From positions 1 through 15,764 of the forward strand of contig JBLHOS010000069.1 in the NCBI GenBank assembly GCA_047623825.1: a DNA stretch of 15,764 nt, given 5' to 3'. The notes beneath the pieces were generated by a model. That model was not told the DNA's origin. It worked only from the letters and a program-made list of their open reading frames with translations, and made no database searches. The stretch comes from JBLHOS01 sp047623825. Lineage in GTDB: Bacteria; Pseudomonadota; Alphaproteobacteria; Rhodobacterales; Rhodobacteraceae. Shown piece by piece: positions 1 through 8,040 of the stretch. Numbering within the stretch: position 1 is the stretch's first letter; each line of letters opens with the position of its first letter. The position numbers and the translations under genes are program-made.

Positions 1-355
1 ACTCCAACGCCTGCCTGTCTTGGTCACGGTAGTTAACCCCAAAAAGTGGGTTTCCGGCTTCGGCCAATTCGGTCAGGTTTGGGTGTTCTGCGCGGCAGGG
101 CGGACACCAGCTGGCCCAGAAATTCACGATGACTAAGCCGTTGCCCTGCAGATCGCTTCGCTCAAGCAAAGCCAGATCAGCAAGCTGCTCAAGATCGAGG
201 TTTGGGGCGCTTCGACCTTGCTGTGCAGACGGCAGTGATGAGGTATCCACGCCCTGTTGCAAATCGCCCTGATTATTCATCAGTTGCATGCCCGCCACGC
301 CGAAAAAGCCCAATGTCAGGGCAAGTGGCAACACCATCAACCAATTCATCTTCAT
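1..355 (-). CDS. ccmG: CcmG/DsbE, cytochrome c biogenesis thioredoxin-like protein (C-terminus outside window)
   Basis: Membrane-anchored periplasmic thioredoxin-fold protein that reduces apocytochrome c (or its CcmH partner) before heme attachment. Only the first 118 codons lie in the window; the gene runs past base 1. Visible are an N-terminal hydrophobic anchor (about residues 5-25) and a periplasmic domain with the active site WCPPC at residues 83-87 (Cys84, Cys87). This is followed by GVNYRDQ, a stretch typical of CcmG rather than general thioredoxins. The ATG overlaps the TGA of ccmD (ATGA), so translation is probably coupled; a second in-frame ATG lies two codons downstream. It is the last visible gene of the ccmABCDG run and equals helX in Rhodobacter naming. 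Identification is secure; the length cannot be judged. Confidence 0.95.
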   Translation of the reverse strand, partial: MKMNWLMVLPLALTLGFFGVAGMQLMNNQGDLQQGVDTSSLPSAQQGRSAPNLDLEQLADLALLERSDLQGNGLVIVNFWASWCPPCRAEHPNLTELAEAGNPLFGVNYRDQDRQALE

Positions 356-507
356 GATTTTTTTCTGCGGCGAGTTTCGACTTCTAGCAAATCGGCGCGA
401 ACTTTTTTGCCTTTCCAAAGAGACGCGACAACTAACGCCACTAATAGACCAATGGCGCCCGTGTAGGCGGACAGAACTTCTACGGCATAGCGACCAAGGT
501 CGGGCAT
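352..507 (-). CDS. ccmD: CcmD, heme exporter accessory protein
   Basis: A 51-residue protein identified by size, position and shape. It starts MPDLGRYAVEV, has a single hydrophobic segment (about residues 16-31), then a basic cytoplasmic tail rich in Lys and Arg ending RRRKKS. In cytochrome c maturation System I, CcmD stabilises the CcmABC complex and helps release holo-CcmE. The gene begins one base after the ccmC stop codon, and its TGA overlaps the ccmG ATG. A purine-rich AGGA at the end of ccmC can act as its ribosome binding site. CcmD sequences are poorly conserved, so the call rests largely on context, which is exact. Confidence 0.9.
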   Translation of the reverse strand: MPDLGRYAVEVLSAYTGAIGLLVALVVASLWKGKKVRADLLEVETRRRKKS

Positions 508-508
508 T

Positions 509-1237
509 TCAGGTAATCCTTTCTTGCGCAACCAACGCCTTTAGGCGGCGCGTCCGGATCTCAGTCCGAGTTCGGTACAAGACCAAGGCAACAAACAACA
601 AGATGAATCCGGCGATGCAAAGCAATAGCGGCTGGTAAAACACGTCGTGCACGTTTTCTTCGGCATCAAGCGATAGCGACGCACCTTGATGCAGGCCTTG
701 GTTCCAAAACACCAAGGCATAGCGCGACAGAACGGCAAACACAGATCCGACAAGGCACAACACTGCCGTCAGATCGGCGGCAGAATCGGGGCTCTCAATC
801 GCCTCCCACAGGGCCATGTAACCCAGATAGAACAAAAATAGGATCAGGAACGAGGTCAACCGCGGGTCCCATTCCCACGGCGTTCCCCACATTGGCTGGC
901 CCCAAACAGCGCCAGTATATAATGCGATGAGGGTCATCACCATGCCGATGGGTGCTGCCGCCTTGGCTGCCAGCGCACTGACATGGTGGCGGCGAATGAA
1001 CCATATTAGCGAGCAAACTAACATCATTAGCCACGCATTGATTGCAATCATGGCCGCTGGAACGTGCAGGTAGATGATCTTGACAGTTGCGCCTTGGCGA
1101 AAGTCATCGGGCGTAAAGAAAAAACCCCAGATTAGTCCGACTAACAAAAAGATCACAGCCAAACCACTGACCCACGGCAGCACGACAGCTGACATCGTCA
1201 TGAATTTTCGCGGATTTGCATATTCCCAGACTGACAT
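509..1237 (-). CDS. ccmC: CcmC, heme-handling protein of cytochrome c maturation
   Basis: Integral membrane protein of 242 residues that loads heme onto the chaperone CcmE. The tryptophan-rich (WWD) motif GQPMWGTPWEWDPR lies at residues 113-126. The two periplasmic histidines expected as heme ligands are His58 (YLHVPAA) and His183 (GLHQGAS). About six hydrophobic segments are readable. Start ATG 1237 has only a weak upstream purine stretch, but the N-terminus MSVWEYANP is reasonable for the family. Fifty-five bases separate it from ccmB, the largest gap in the cluster, and ccmD follows after one base. The length is normal and the reading frame is intact. Confidence 0.96.
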   Translation of the reverse strand: MSVWEYANPRKFMTMSAVVLPWVSGLAVIFLLVGLIWGFFFTPDDFRQGATVKIIYLHVPAAMIAINAWLMMLVCSLIWFIRRHHVSALAAKAAAPIGMVMTLIALYTGAVWGQPMWGTPWEWDPRLTSFLILFLFYLGYMALWEAIESPDSAADLTAVLCLVGSVFAVLSRYALVFWNQGLHQGASLSLDAEENVHDVFYQPLLLCIAGFILLFVALVLYRTRTEIRTRRLKALVAQERIT

Positions 1238-1292
1238 GTTGGGAAACTAGGCAATGGGACGCCGGGCTACAATACGGTGTGTGGTCTCAGGC

Positions 1293-1949
1293 CTAGCGCA
1301 GATTGACGCGGAGGGCGGCAGCCGCAGCGAACGGCAACAGCGCGATAGTGGCCAGGCTAAGCCCGCTTAACAGCACCAATGGCGTCGTAGCGTCCAGCCC
1401 GCTTGCGCCGCGTCGCACAACTTCAGCTCCCAAAATCAAGGTCGGAACGTACAGGGGCAAGACAAGCAGGGACATCAGCAATCCGCCGCGTTTCAGCCCT
1501 ACGGTCAATGCCGCACCAAACATTCCAAGCATGCTGAGGGCTGGGGTTCCAACAAAAAGTGAGGCGATCAACCAGCCATAAGCCGGACCCGGTAAATTCA
1601 ACAACAAGCCCAAGATCGGGGCGGCAACCACGAGCGGTAGCCCTGTCGTGATCCAATGGGCCAATGCCTTGATCGCGGTGACCCCTTCTAATGGCAAGGG
1701 TGAGGTCGCCAATAGATCCAGTGATCCGTCCTCCCAATCCAGCGCAAAGATCCGGTCGAGCGACAAGAGGCAGGCCAAAAGTGCGCCCAACCACAAGATC
1801 CCAGGCGCAATCGTGGTAAGTAGGGCGGTCTGCGGACCAACGCCAAAAGGTACGAGGATTATGACGATCAAAAAGAAGGCGAGGCCGAGGCCAAATCCGC
1901 CGCCCGCCCGCACTGCCAGCGCAAGGTCGCGTCGCAACAAACCGATCAT
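1293..1949 (-). CDS. ccmB: CcmB, heme exporter membrane subunit
   Basis: A 218-residue protein with about six hydrophobic segments, the permease partner of the ATPase CcmA in the CcmABCD complex. The N-terminus MIGLLRRDLALAVR is typical of the family, as is the conserved region around LDRIFALDWEDGSLDLL (about residues 64-80), followed by LLATSPLPLE. The ATG overlaps the ccmA TGA by four bases, indicating translational coupling and matched subunit production. Length agrees with the family (about 220 residues). A second long reading frame on the same strand in another phase is a shadow with no recognisable features. Confidence 0.95.
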   Translation of the reverse strand: MIGLLRRDLALAVRAGGGFGLGLAFFLIVIILVPFGVGPQTALLTTIAPGILWLGALLACLLSLDRIFALDWEDGSLDLLATSPLPLEGVTAIKALAHWITTGLPLVVAAPILGLLLNLPGPAYGWLIASLFVGTPALSMLGMFGAALTVGLKRGGLLMSLLVLPLYVPTLILGAEVVRRGASGLDATTPLVLLSGLSLATIALLPFAAAAALRVNLR

Positions 1950-2569
1950 TCAAATGCCTCACCGGTGAAGGGATCATCGGCTCGGCCTTGTTTCGCGATG
2001 AACGGGGTAATATCCAAGGTGCGTGCATCGGGCAGTCCCAAATCGGTGTGGGTCGCGATGATCGCGGATCCACCAGCACTCAGATGGGTGCGAATAGTGA
2101 CGGCAAATCGCGCGACGCTGTCGGTGTCCAGCGACACAGTTGGTTCATCCAGACACCAGATCGGGCGACCCGTGACAAGCAACCGCGCCAAGCTTAGCCG
2201 ACGTTTTTGACCGGCCGATAGACTGCCCGCCCTGCGATGTCGCAGCGGTACCAGATCAAAGGCCTCAATCGCGCCATCAATATTCTTTTGGCCAAAGACT
2301 TGGGCCCAGAACAACAGGTTTTCCGTGACTGTCAGTTGTGTTTTCAGGCCATCTGCATGGGCACAATACGCAATCGCATCAGGCGCATGTTCAATTATTC
2401 CAGCCAGCGGTGGGGTCAATCCGGCCAATGTGCGCAATAAAGTTGTCTTGCCAGCGCCATTTGGTCCGCGCAGGATTAACGCCTCACCTGCGGCGACGGA
2501 AAACCCGACCCCATCAAGTATTTGCATCGCAGCGCGTGCGCAGGCGAGATCTTGAACCTTAAGAACCAT
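1946..2569 (-). CDS. ccmA: CcmA, heme exporter ATP-binding subunit
   Basis: ABC ATPase of 207 residues powering the CcmABCD complex in cytochrome c maturation. Walker A GPNGAGKTT lies at residues 35-43, the ABC signature LSAGQ at 117-121, Walker B CLDEPT at 139-144, and a switch histidine in ATHTD. Start ATG 2569 was chosen because MVLKVQDLAC aligns with normal CcmA N-termini and gives the usual length (about 205). The frame stays open upstream to an ATG at 2746, but those 59 extra residues look like translated intergenic DNA and would cover the acnA promoter region. First gene of the ccmABCDG operon, divergent from acnA. No strong ribosome binding site is visible before 2569. Confidence 0.95.
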   Translation of the reverse strand: MVLKVQDLACARAAMQILDGVGFSVAAGEALILRGPNGAGKTTLLRTLAGLTPPLAGIIEHAPDAIAYCAHADGLKTQLTVTENLLFWAQVFGQKNIDGAIEAFDLVPLRHRRAGSLSAGQKRRLSLARLLVTGRPIWCLDEPTVSLDTDSVARFAVTIRTHLSAGGSAIIATHTDLGLPDARTLDITPFIAKQGRADDPFTGEAFE

Positions 2570-2672
2570 GGCGATGTGAGTAGCCCAAACCGGACGGTGA
2601 GGGAAGCGCCCTGAGCCGGGCAGATGTCCAAGGATTTTACCTGACCCCAGCACGGATACCGCCCAAATTGGA

Positions 2673-2699
2673 CTTTTGGTATACAATCGCATACAAAAG
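2673..2699. promoter_or_regulatory. Palindrome-like possible operator upstream of acnA
   Basis: Arms CTTTTGGTATAC and GCATACAAAAG flank a four-base centre (AATC), an imperfect inverted repeat about 86 bases before the acnA start. A TTGGAC hexamer at 2668-2673 followed 16-17 bases later by CATACA/ATACAA could be the acnA promoter; the repeat would then overlap the spacer and -10. GTATAC/GCATAC half-sites in an AT-rich frame resemble targets of GntR-type repressors, but the regulator is not identifiable here. Both promoter and operator are inference. Confidence 0.4.
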
Positions 2700-2784
2700 A
2701 GTTCAGGCCCCTTGATCCGTAGGGGCGTTGGTGGCATAGCCGCCATAAGTTCAACCCATTTTCATCCGAAGAGGGAGGCGCCCC

Positions 2785-5472
2785 ATGCCCATTCAGACCG
2801 GACACGACACTGCCAAGACGCGTAAAACGCTGACGGTTGGCGACAAGAGCTATGATTATTATTCGATTGCGGCGGCCGAAGCTGCTGGATTAGGCGATTT
2901 CTCAAAATTGCCTGCCGCGCTGAAGGTCGTGTTGGAAAACATGCTGCGCTTTGAAGACAGCAAAACCGTGTCGGTTGAGGACATCAAGGCCTTCTCCGAT
3001 TGGGCGACGTTGGGTGGCAAGAACCCGCGTGAGATCGCCTATCGTCCGGCGCGCGTCTTGTTGCAGGATTTTACTGGTGTCCCGGCAGTTGTTGATCTGG
3101 CCGCGATGCGCGACGCCATCATCAAATTGGGTGGCGACCCGGAAAAGATTAACCCACTGAATCCCGTTGATCTGGTGATCGACCACTCAGTGATGATTGA
3201 TGAGTTTGGCAACCCGAGCGCGTTCCAGTTCAATGTCGACCGCGAATATGAGCGCAATTTGGAGCGCTATACCTTTCTGAAATGGGGCCAATCCGCGTTC
3301 AACAACTTCCGCGTCGTGCCGCCGGGTACAGGCATCTGTCACCAAGTGAACCTAGAATATCTGTCGCAAACAGTTTGGACGGATGTTGATCAGAACGGCG
3401 TGGAAGTGGCCTATCCAGATACTTTGGTCGGCACCGACAGCCACACAACCATGGTCAACGGTGCTGCGGTTCTGGGGTGGGGCGTTGGCGGGATTGAGGC
3501 AGAAGCCGCGATGCTGGGCCAACCGATTTCAATGCTTATCCCCGAAGTTGTCGGGTTTGAGCTGACTGGTGCCATGATGGAAGGCACCACCGGCACTGAT
3601 CTGGTTCTCAAAGTGGTTGAGATGTTGCGCGCACGCGGCGTGGTAGGCAAATTCGTTGAATTCTACGGCGCAGGTCTGGACACGTTGCCATTGGCCGACC
3701 GGGCCACAATCGCCAATATGGCGCCTGAATACGGCGCCACATGCGGCTTTTTCCCGATCGACGGTGAAACGCTGCGCTACTTGCGCAACACAGGTCGTGA
3801 CGAAGACCGGATCGCCTTGGTTGAGGCCTATGCCAAAGAAAATGGCTTATGGCGCGGCCCAGACTATGCGCCGGTCTACACCGACACGTTGCATCTGAAT
3901 ATGGGTACGATTGTTCCTGCAATATCTGGCCCCAAGCGGCCGCAGGACTATGTGGCCTTGACCAACGCAAAGGCAGAATTCACCCGCGAGATGGCCGAAA
4001 CCTTCAAGCGCCCGATGGGCAAAGAAGTGGCCGTTGCAGGCGAAGATTACACGATGGTCAGCGGTAAGGTTGTGATCGCGTCAATCACGTCATGCACCAA
4101 CACATCGAACCCGTTCGTGATGATTGGTGCCGGTCTGGTTGCACGCAAAGCCGCCGCATTGGGCTTGAACCGTAAGCCATGGGTCAAGACCTCATTGGCA
4201 CCCGGAAGTCAGGTTGTCAGTGCCTATCTGGAGGCCGCTGGTCTTCAGGAAGAACTCGATAAGATTGGTTTTAACCTTGTTGGTTATGGGTGTACGACGT
4301 GCATCGGTAACTCTGGTCCGCTGCAAGAAGAGATTAGTGCGGCGATCGCCGAGGGCGATCTGGTGGCAACGGCGGTTCTGTCGGGCAACCGGAACTTTGA
4401 AGGACGGATCAGCCCAGATGTGCGCGCGAACTATTTGGCGTCACCGCCATTGGTCGTGGCATATGCGTTGGCCGGGACAATGGATATCGATCTGAGTACG
4501 GAGCCTTTGGGCCAAAGTACTGACGGCAAAGACGTTTATCTAAAGGATATCTGGCCAACCACGCAAGAAGTGGCAGAGCTGGTCGAGGCAACGGTGACCC
4601 GTGCTGCGTTCCAAGAAAAATATGCTGATGTCTTCAAGGGCGATGAGAAGTGGCAAAGTGTTGAGACGACCGACGCCCAAACCTATGATTGGCCGTCGAC
4701 ATCGACCTACGTTCAGAACCCGCCCTATTTCCAAGGAATGGGCCTGGAGGCAGGCGTGATCACCAATATTGAAGGTGCCAAAGTCCTGGCGATCCTGGGC
4801 GATATGATCACGACGGACCACATCTCTCCGGCGGGATCGTTCAAGGATACGACGCCTGCAGGTCAGTATCTGGTCGACCGGCAGGTGCCACAGCGTGAAT
4901 TTAACTCATATGGGTCACGGCGCGGCAACCACCAGATCATGATGCGCGGCACGTTCGCCAATATCAGGATCAAGAACGAGATGCTTGACGGTGTTGAGGG
5001 CGGTTATACCAAAGGCCCAGATGGCCAGCAGACCTCAATCTTTGACGCGGCCATGGCCTACCAAGAGGCCGGTACACCGCTGGTTATCTTTGGCGGTGAG
5101 CAATATGGCGCAGGGTCATCGCGAGACTGGGCGGCCAAGGGCACGGCTTTGTTGGGCGTGAAGGCTGTGATCGCGGAAAGTTTTGAGCGGATCCACCGCT
5201 CAAACCTCGTCGGCATGGGGGTTATCCCGTTTGAGTTTACTGGTGGCGATACCCGGAAATCTCTGGGTCTGACGGGCCAAGAGACAGTGTCAATCGCTGG
5301 TTTGGATGAGATCACGCCGCTGCAAGAGGTGCCATGCACCATCACCATGGCCGACGGCAGCGTCAAAGAGATCATGCTGAAATGCCGGATCGATACAGCG
5401 GTCGAAATCGAATACGTCGAGAACGGTGGCGTGTTGCACTATGTGCTGCGGAATTTGGCTAAAGCATCCTGA
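2785..5472 (+). CDS. acnA: Aconitate hydratase A (aconitase, AcnA/IRP1 type)
   Basis: Interconverts citrate and isocitrate via cis-aconitate in the TCA cycle; cytoplasmic [4Fe-4S] enzyme. The 895 residues match the AcnA/IRP1 subfamily (about 890). Cluster ligands are Cys437 in SITSCTNTSNP and Cys503 and Cys506 in GCTTCIGNSG. The N-terminal region carries FTGVPAVVDLAAMRD and the DSHTTM substrate-binding stretch. The C-terminal swivel domain contains GDMITTDHISPAG and GAGSSRDWAAKG. ATG 2785 is preceded by GAGGGAGG (2771-2778), six bases away, a strong ribosome binding site. It is monocistronic: divergent from ccmA and closed by an intrinsic terminator. There are no propionate (prp/acnD) genes beside it, so a housekeeping TCA role is most likely. 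Confidence 0.98.
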   Translation: MPIQTGHDTAKTRKTLTVGDKSYDYYSIAAAEAAGLGDFSKLPAALKVVLENMLRFEDSKTVSVEDIKAFSDWATLGGKNPREIAYRPARVLLQDFTGVPAVVDLAAMRDAIIKLGGDPEKINPLNPVDLVIDHSVMIDEFGNPSAFQFNVDREYERNLERYTFLKWGQSAFNNFRVVPPGTGICHQVNLEYLSQTVWTDVDQNGVEVAYPDTLVGTDSHTTMVNGAAVLGWGVGGIEAEAAMLGQPISMLIPEVVGFELTGAMMEGTTGTDLVLKVVEMLRARGVVGKFVEFYGAGLDTLPLADRATIANMAPEYGATCGFFPIDGETLRYLRNTGRDEDRIALVEAYAKENGLWRGPDYAPVYTDTLHLNMGTIVPAISGPKRPQDYVALTNAKAEFTREMAETFKRPMGKEVAVAGEDYTMVSGKVVIASITSCTNTSNPFVMIGAGLVARKAAALGLNRKPWVKTSLAPGSQVVSAYLEAAGLQEELDKIGFNLVGYGCTTCIGNSGPLQEEISAAIAEGDLVATAVLSGNRNFEGRISPDVRANYLASPPLVVAYALAGTMDIDLSTEPLGQSTDGKDVYLKDIWPTTQEVAELVEATVTRAAFQEKYADVFKGDEKWQSVETTDAQTYDWPSTSTYVQNPPYFQGMGLEAGVITNIEGAKVLAILGDMITTDHISPAGSFKDTTPAGQYLVDRQVPQREFNSYGSRRGNHQIMMRGTFANIRIKNEMLDGVEGGYTKGPDGQQTSIFDAAMAYQEAGTPLVIFGGEQYGAGSSRDWAAKGTALLGVKAVIAESFERIHRSNLVGMGVIPFEFTGGDTRKSLGLTGQETVSIAGLDEITPLQEVPCTITMADGSVKEIMLKCRIDTAVEIEYVENGGVLHYVLRNLAKAS

Positions 5473-5497
5473 TCGCTGCTAATTTTATGACAAAGAG

Positions 5498-5519
5498 CGG
5501 GCCCTACGGGGCCCGTTTT
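5498..5519 (+). terminator. Intrinsic terminator of acnA
   Basis: A perfect seven-base-pair GC stem, CGGGCCC and GGGCCCG, with a TACG loop is followed by TTTT. It starts 25 bases after the acnA stop codon. This is the clearest rho-independent terminator in the window. On the opposite strand no U-tract follows, so it serves the plus strand only. Confidence 0.9.
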
Positions 5520-5618
5520 GCATTGAATGGCTCGAATGCTGTTTGCGCCGGATCAAAAGCCTGTGCAGAATGATATGGTGAAATTTGAGTATTTGATCCA
5601 ATAAAAAGGGACAGACGC

Positions 5619-6068
5619 ATGAAGGGTTTTCCGGATCTTCCTCCGATTTGGCTGGCAGGTTTTTTGGTTTTAGCGTGGCTTCTGGCGCGTATTTTTCCGA
5701 TTATGTTTGTATTTGGCCCCATGTTACAGACACTTGGCGCTGTGTTTAGCCTAATTGGGTTGGCCATGATTGGTTGGTCGGCCACGTGGTTTATGCGAAA
5801 AAAGACCACGATTGATCCTCATGAGACGCCAGAAGTCTTGATTGTTGAAGGCCCTTACCGGTTTAGCCGCAACCCGATCTATCTGGGGATGGTGGCGATT
5901 TTGATCGGTTTTGTGGTTTGGTTGGGCGCGCTAAGCACGGTTATTTTGCCTGGCATTTTTATTAGCGTGATCAGCTTGCGATTTATCGGACCAGAGGAAG
6001 AGGCCTTAAAACTGGCGTTCGGCGCGGATACTGAGCGTTACCTGAGAGCCACAAGGCGCTGGTTGTAA
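5619..6068 (+). CDS. Isoprenylcysteine carboxyl methyltransferase (ICMT/PEMT)-like membrane protein
   Basis: A 149-residue protein with about four hydrophobic segments and the C-terminal signature of the ICMT/phospholipid methyltransferase superfamily. The signature includes GPYRFSRNPIYLGM (residues 78-91), which carries the RxxRNPxY cofactor region, then an acidic-basic end with PEEEALKLAFG and YLRATRRWL. Family members use S-adenosylmethionine at the membrane face; bacterial ones mostly have unknown substrates and need not act on prenylated proteins. ATG 5619 follows AAGGGA (5606-5611) at seven bases. It stands alone between the acnA terminator and the DUF1223 gene. Family assignment is good; the substrate is unknown. 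Confidence 0.85.
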   Translation: MKGFPDLPPIWLAGFLVLAWLLARIFPIMFVFGPMLQTLGAVFSLIGLAMIGWSATWFMRKKTTIDPHETPEVLIVEGPYRFSRNPIYLGMVAILIGFVVWLGALSTVILPGIFISVISLRFIGPEEEALKLAFGADTERYLRATRRWL

Positions 6069-6155
6069 CGCGGCCTCGCAAAGGCTTGATTGGCCGTGAC
6101 GCGGTGGTGTGTCTAACTAGCGTAGAGCAGACACGTCTTGACTTATGGCAGGCTT

Positions 6156-6857
6156 ATGAAATTTGCGACGCTTCTAACTTTGTGCTTCTCCTTGATTGGA
6201 TTGATCGGCCCCGCGCGGGCGGATGGTCCGGTTGTGGTTGAACTCTTCACCTCACAAGGTTGTTCCGCTTGTCCGCCGGCAGACGAATTACTCGCTCAAT
6301 TGGCAACGCGTGACGATGTGATCGCGTTGGCGTTGCATGTGGATTATTGGGATTATATCGGCTGGGTTGATACATTTGCTGAAAACGCCTTTACCCTTCG
6401 CCAACACGGCTATGCTGCGGCCGCGAACAGCCGCGTCGTCTATACACCGCAGATGGTGATAGGTGGTATTGATTTGGTCGTGGGCAACCAGACGATGCAA
6501 GTTATGGATCTGATCATGGCCCATAAGGCGGTCGTTGAACCGCTAACAATTGATGTTCGTCGCACTGCGTCAGGATTCACTGTAGAGGCTACCGCCGATA
6601 TGCCGCCGCCGCGTCCCGCGATGGTTGTGCAGATCGTGTCAGTTCAGCCAAGTGCGACCGTTTCAATCGGTCGGGGTGAGAACGCGGGCCGTGCGGTCGA
6701 TTATATCAACACCGTAAGGTCTTGGCAGGTCGTCGCAGAATGGGACGGATCGGGCGTTTTTCGGTCACAGATTGAGCCTCAGGATGACCTGCCTTTGGCG
6801 ATTATCATCCAGCAAACTGGACATGGCGCAATCATGGGGGCAGCCTGGTTGCGCTAA
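6156..6857 (+). CDS. DUF1223 family secreted thioredoxin-like protein
   Basis: A 233-residue protein with a signal peptide (MKFATLLTLC, hydrophobic to about residue 20, probable cleavage after Ala-Arg-Ala at 20-22). The mature part opens with VVELFTSQGCSACPPAD, the DUF1223 hallmark, with a CxxC pair at Cys36 and Cys39. The fold is thioredoxin-like and the protein is presumably periplasmic; a redox role is inferred, and no biochemical function is established for the family. ATG 6156 was chosen because it begins directly at the signal peptide. A TTG at 6138 would add six residues (TTG ACT TAT GGC AGG CTT) with no benefit. Its stop codon overlaps the stop of the convergent acyltransferase gene by four bases. 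Confidence 0.9.
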   Translation: MKFATLLTLCFSLIGLIGPARADGPVVVELFTSQGCSACPPADELLAQLATRDDVIALALHVDYWDYIGWVDTFAENAFTLRQHGYAAAANSRVVYTPQMVIGGIDLVVGNQTMQVMDLIMAHKAVVEPLTIDVRRTASGFTVEATADMPPPRPAMVVQIVSVQPSATVSIGRGENAGRAVDYINTVRSWQVVAEWDGSGVFRSQIEPQDDLPLAIIIQQTGHGAIMGAAWLR

Positions 6858-7762
6858 GGCGTGCTACGCTTGTTTCTCTGACGTTCAGGTTTCCACCGAC
6901 GATGTACCCAGAACCATTGGCCTGGCGCCGCGCGCACCTGATCTGACAGGCTGTCCATCAAGGCCTGCGTCATGGTTTGCGGTGTGCTCGGTTCGATCGG
7001 GGCTTCCAACGTGATCTCAAACGACAATCCGTCATCGTTTCGCTTGGCATAAAACGGGATCAGCAGAGCATCCCATTTTAGCGCAATATCGGCGGCTGAT
7101 AGGGCCGTTGGCGCGGGTTTCCCCAAAAAATCAAGTTCTTGGCCTTCGCCTTGATATTGATCGATCAGCAAAATCGCCTGTCCACCAGCCTTTAGATGAC
7201 GCACAAATCCGGCAGTGCCGCGGCGCCCGCGTGGAAAGACAGGGCCGCCAAATGCCTCCATTGTGCTGACATAGTGGTCGTTGAAATATCCGTTATTCAT
7301 CGGACGGTAGAGCCCACCAATGTTGTAGCCGCGCACAGTCAAGGCGGCGCGCGCGGCCTCATAGTTTCCAAAATGTCCAGTGATCAGCAAGACGGCGCGT
7401 CCATCGGCGCGAGCCTGTTCAAGGGCCGCAAGACCCGGCCCGGTCGGTGTCCAATCTTTGGCTTTCTCCAGTAGTTCAGGTGTCGAATAGTTCTCAATCA
7501 ATGTCCTGCCGGAATTGTCCAAAACTTGCGCTGTGATTTGTTTGGCATCCTGTGGCGACATATCGGGCCAGATATAGGCCAGATTGTTCAGCGCACGCGT
7601 ATTGTAACCCGCCAAAGGCCCAAGCACGCGGCGCATCAGCCAGCCGGCACTGCGAACGCGCGCGCCATACGGTAACGCCTTGAGTGTGGCCAAAAGACCG
7701 CGTGCGACCAGATCAGCGATCCAGTCGGTTCGGGTCCTTGATTGTGGTGAAAATTTGCTCAT
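6854..7762 (-). CDS. LpxL/HtrB-family lysophospholipid (lipid A) acyltransferase
   Basis: A 302-residue membrane-associated acyltransferase of the HtrB/LpxL family, which adds secondary acyl chains to lipid A or acylates related lipids. The HX4E catalytic motif HFGNYE lies at residues 130-135 after LLITG. Further family marks are LYRPMNN, the IDQYQGEG segment after RHLKAGGQAILL, and the C-terminal PGQWFWVHRRWKP. ATG 7762 is preferred. An upstream ATG at 7831 would add 23 residues that cover the end of the DMT transporter remnant in another frame. Donor and acceptor cannot be told from sequence. The gene formerly sat about 19 bases downstream of the transporter gene, probably in one operon. 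Confidence 0.88.
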   Translation of the reverse strand: MSKFSPQSRTRTDWIADLVARGLLATLKALPYGARVRSAGWLMRRVLGPLAGYNTRALNNLAYIWPDMSPQDAKQITAQVLDNSGRTLIENYSTPELLEKAKDWTPTGPGLAALEQARADGRAVLLITGHFGNYEAARAALTVRGYNIGGLYRPMNNGYFNDHYVSTMEAFGGPVFPRGRRGTAGFVRHLKAGGQAILLIDQYQGEGQELDFLGKPAPTALSAADIALKWDALLIPFYAKRNDDGLSFEITLEAPIEPSTPQTMTQALMDSLSDQVRAAPGQWFWVHRRWKPERQRNKRSTP

Positions 7763-7781
7763 TTCAGATGAATCTGTCGGG

Positions 7782-8040
7782 TCAAAGGCCTGTGCGACGG
7801 GCTTGTGTTTCGCGGGGCCAGACATAGACACCCGCCCGGATGATCACAAGTACGCCGATGTAGGTAGGCACAATCGGCACATTGCCAAACACGACTGAAC
7901 CTTGGGATGTCGCGAATAACACGCCCATATATCCAAAGGGCACAACTGATCTGGGTTTGGCGTTAGCCAGACAATGTCACCAACAGGTTGGCGCCGATTG
8001 CGTCGATCAATGCAGTTATTAAGGTTGGTGAGGCAGACCA
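7782..8040 (-). pseudogene. 3' remnant of a DMT/EamA-family transporter gene
   Basis: Bases 7976-7782 read as 64 codons without a start codon. They encode the last two helices of a drug/metabolite transporter: the stretch SVVPFGYMGVLFATSQGSVV, then FGNVPIVPTYIGVLVIIRAG and a final YVWPRETQARR. The pattern (PFxY, FGxxP, YIGxxxII.AGxYxxxRE) is the usual EamA C-terminus. Just upstream, in the next frame from about 8040, comes WSASPTLITALIDAIGANLL, which fits the preceding helix, so at least one frameshift separates the pieces. The first 200 or so residues of the expected protein are missing; the hydratase alpha gene occupies their place and overlaps the first bases of the remnant. It is dead as a transporter gene. 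Confidence 0.65.

Noticed and set aside
1423..2079. A 218-codon minus-strand frame overlapping ccmB and ccmA
   Set aside because: It lies in another phase of two clear genes; the translation has no membrane segments or motifs and is full of Arg, Trp and Pro.
2570..2746. N-terminal extension of ccmA to an upstream ATG
   Set aside because: It adds 59 residues that do not belong to the CcmA family and would span the acnA promoter region.
3608..3970. Antisense frame inside acnA
   Set aside because: It is a shadow of a high-confidence gene, and the composition is atypical of a protein.
6138..6155. Earlier TTG start for the DUF1223 gene
   Set aside because: It adds six polar residues before a normal signal peptide; ATG 6156 gives the better N-terminus.
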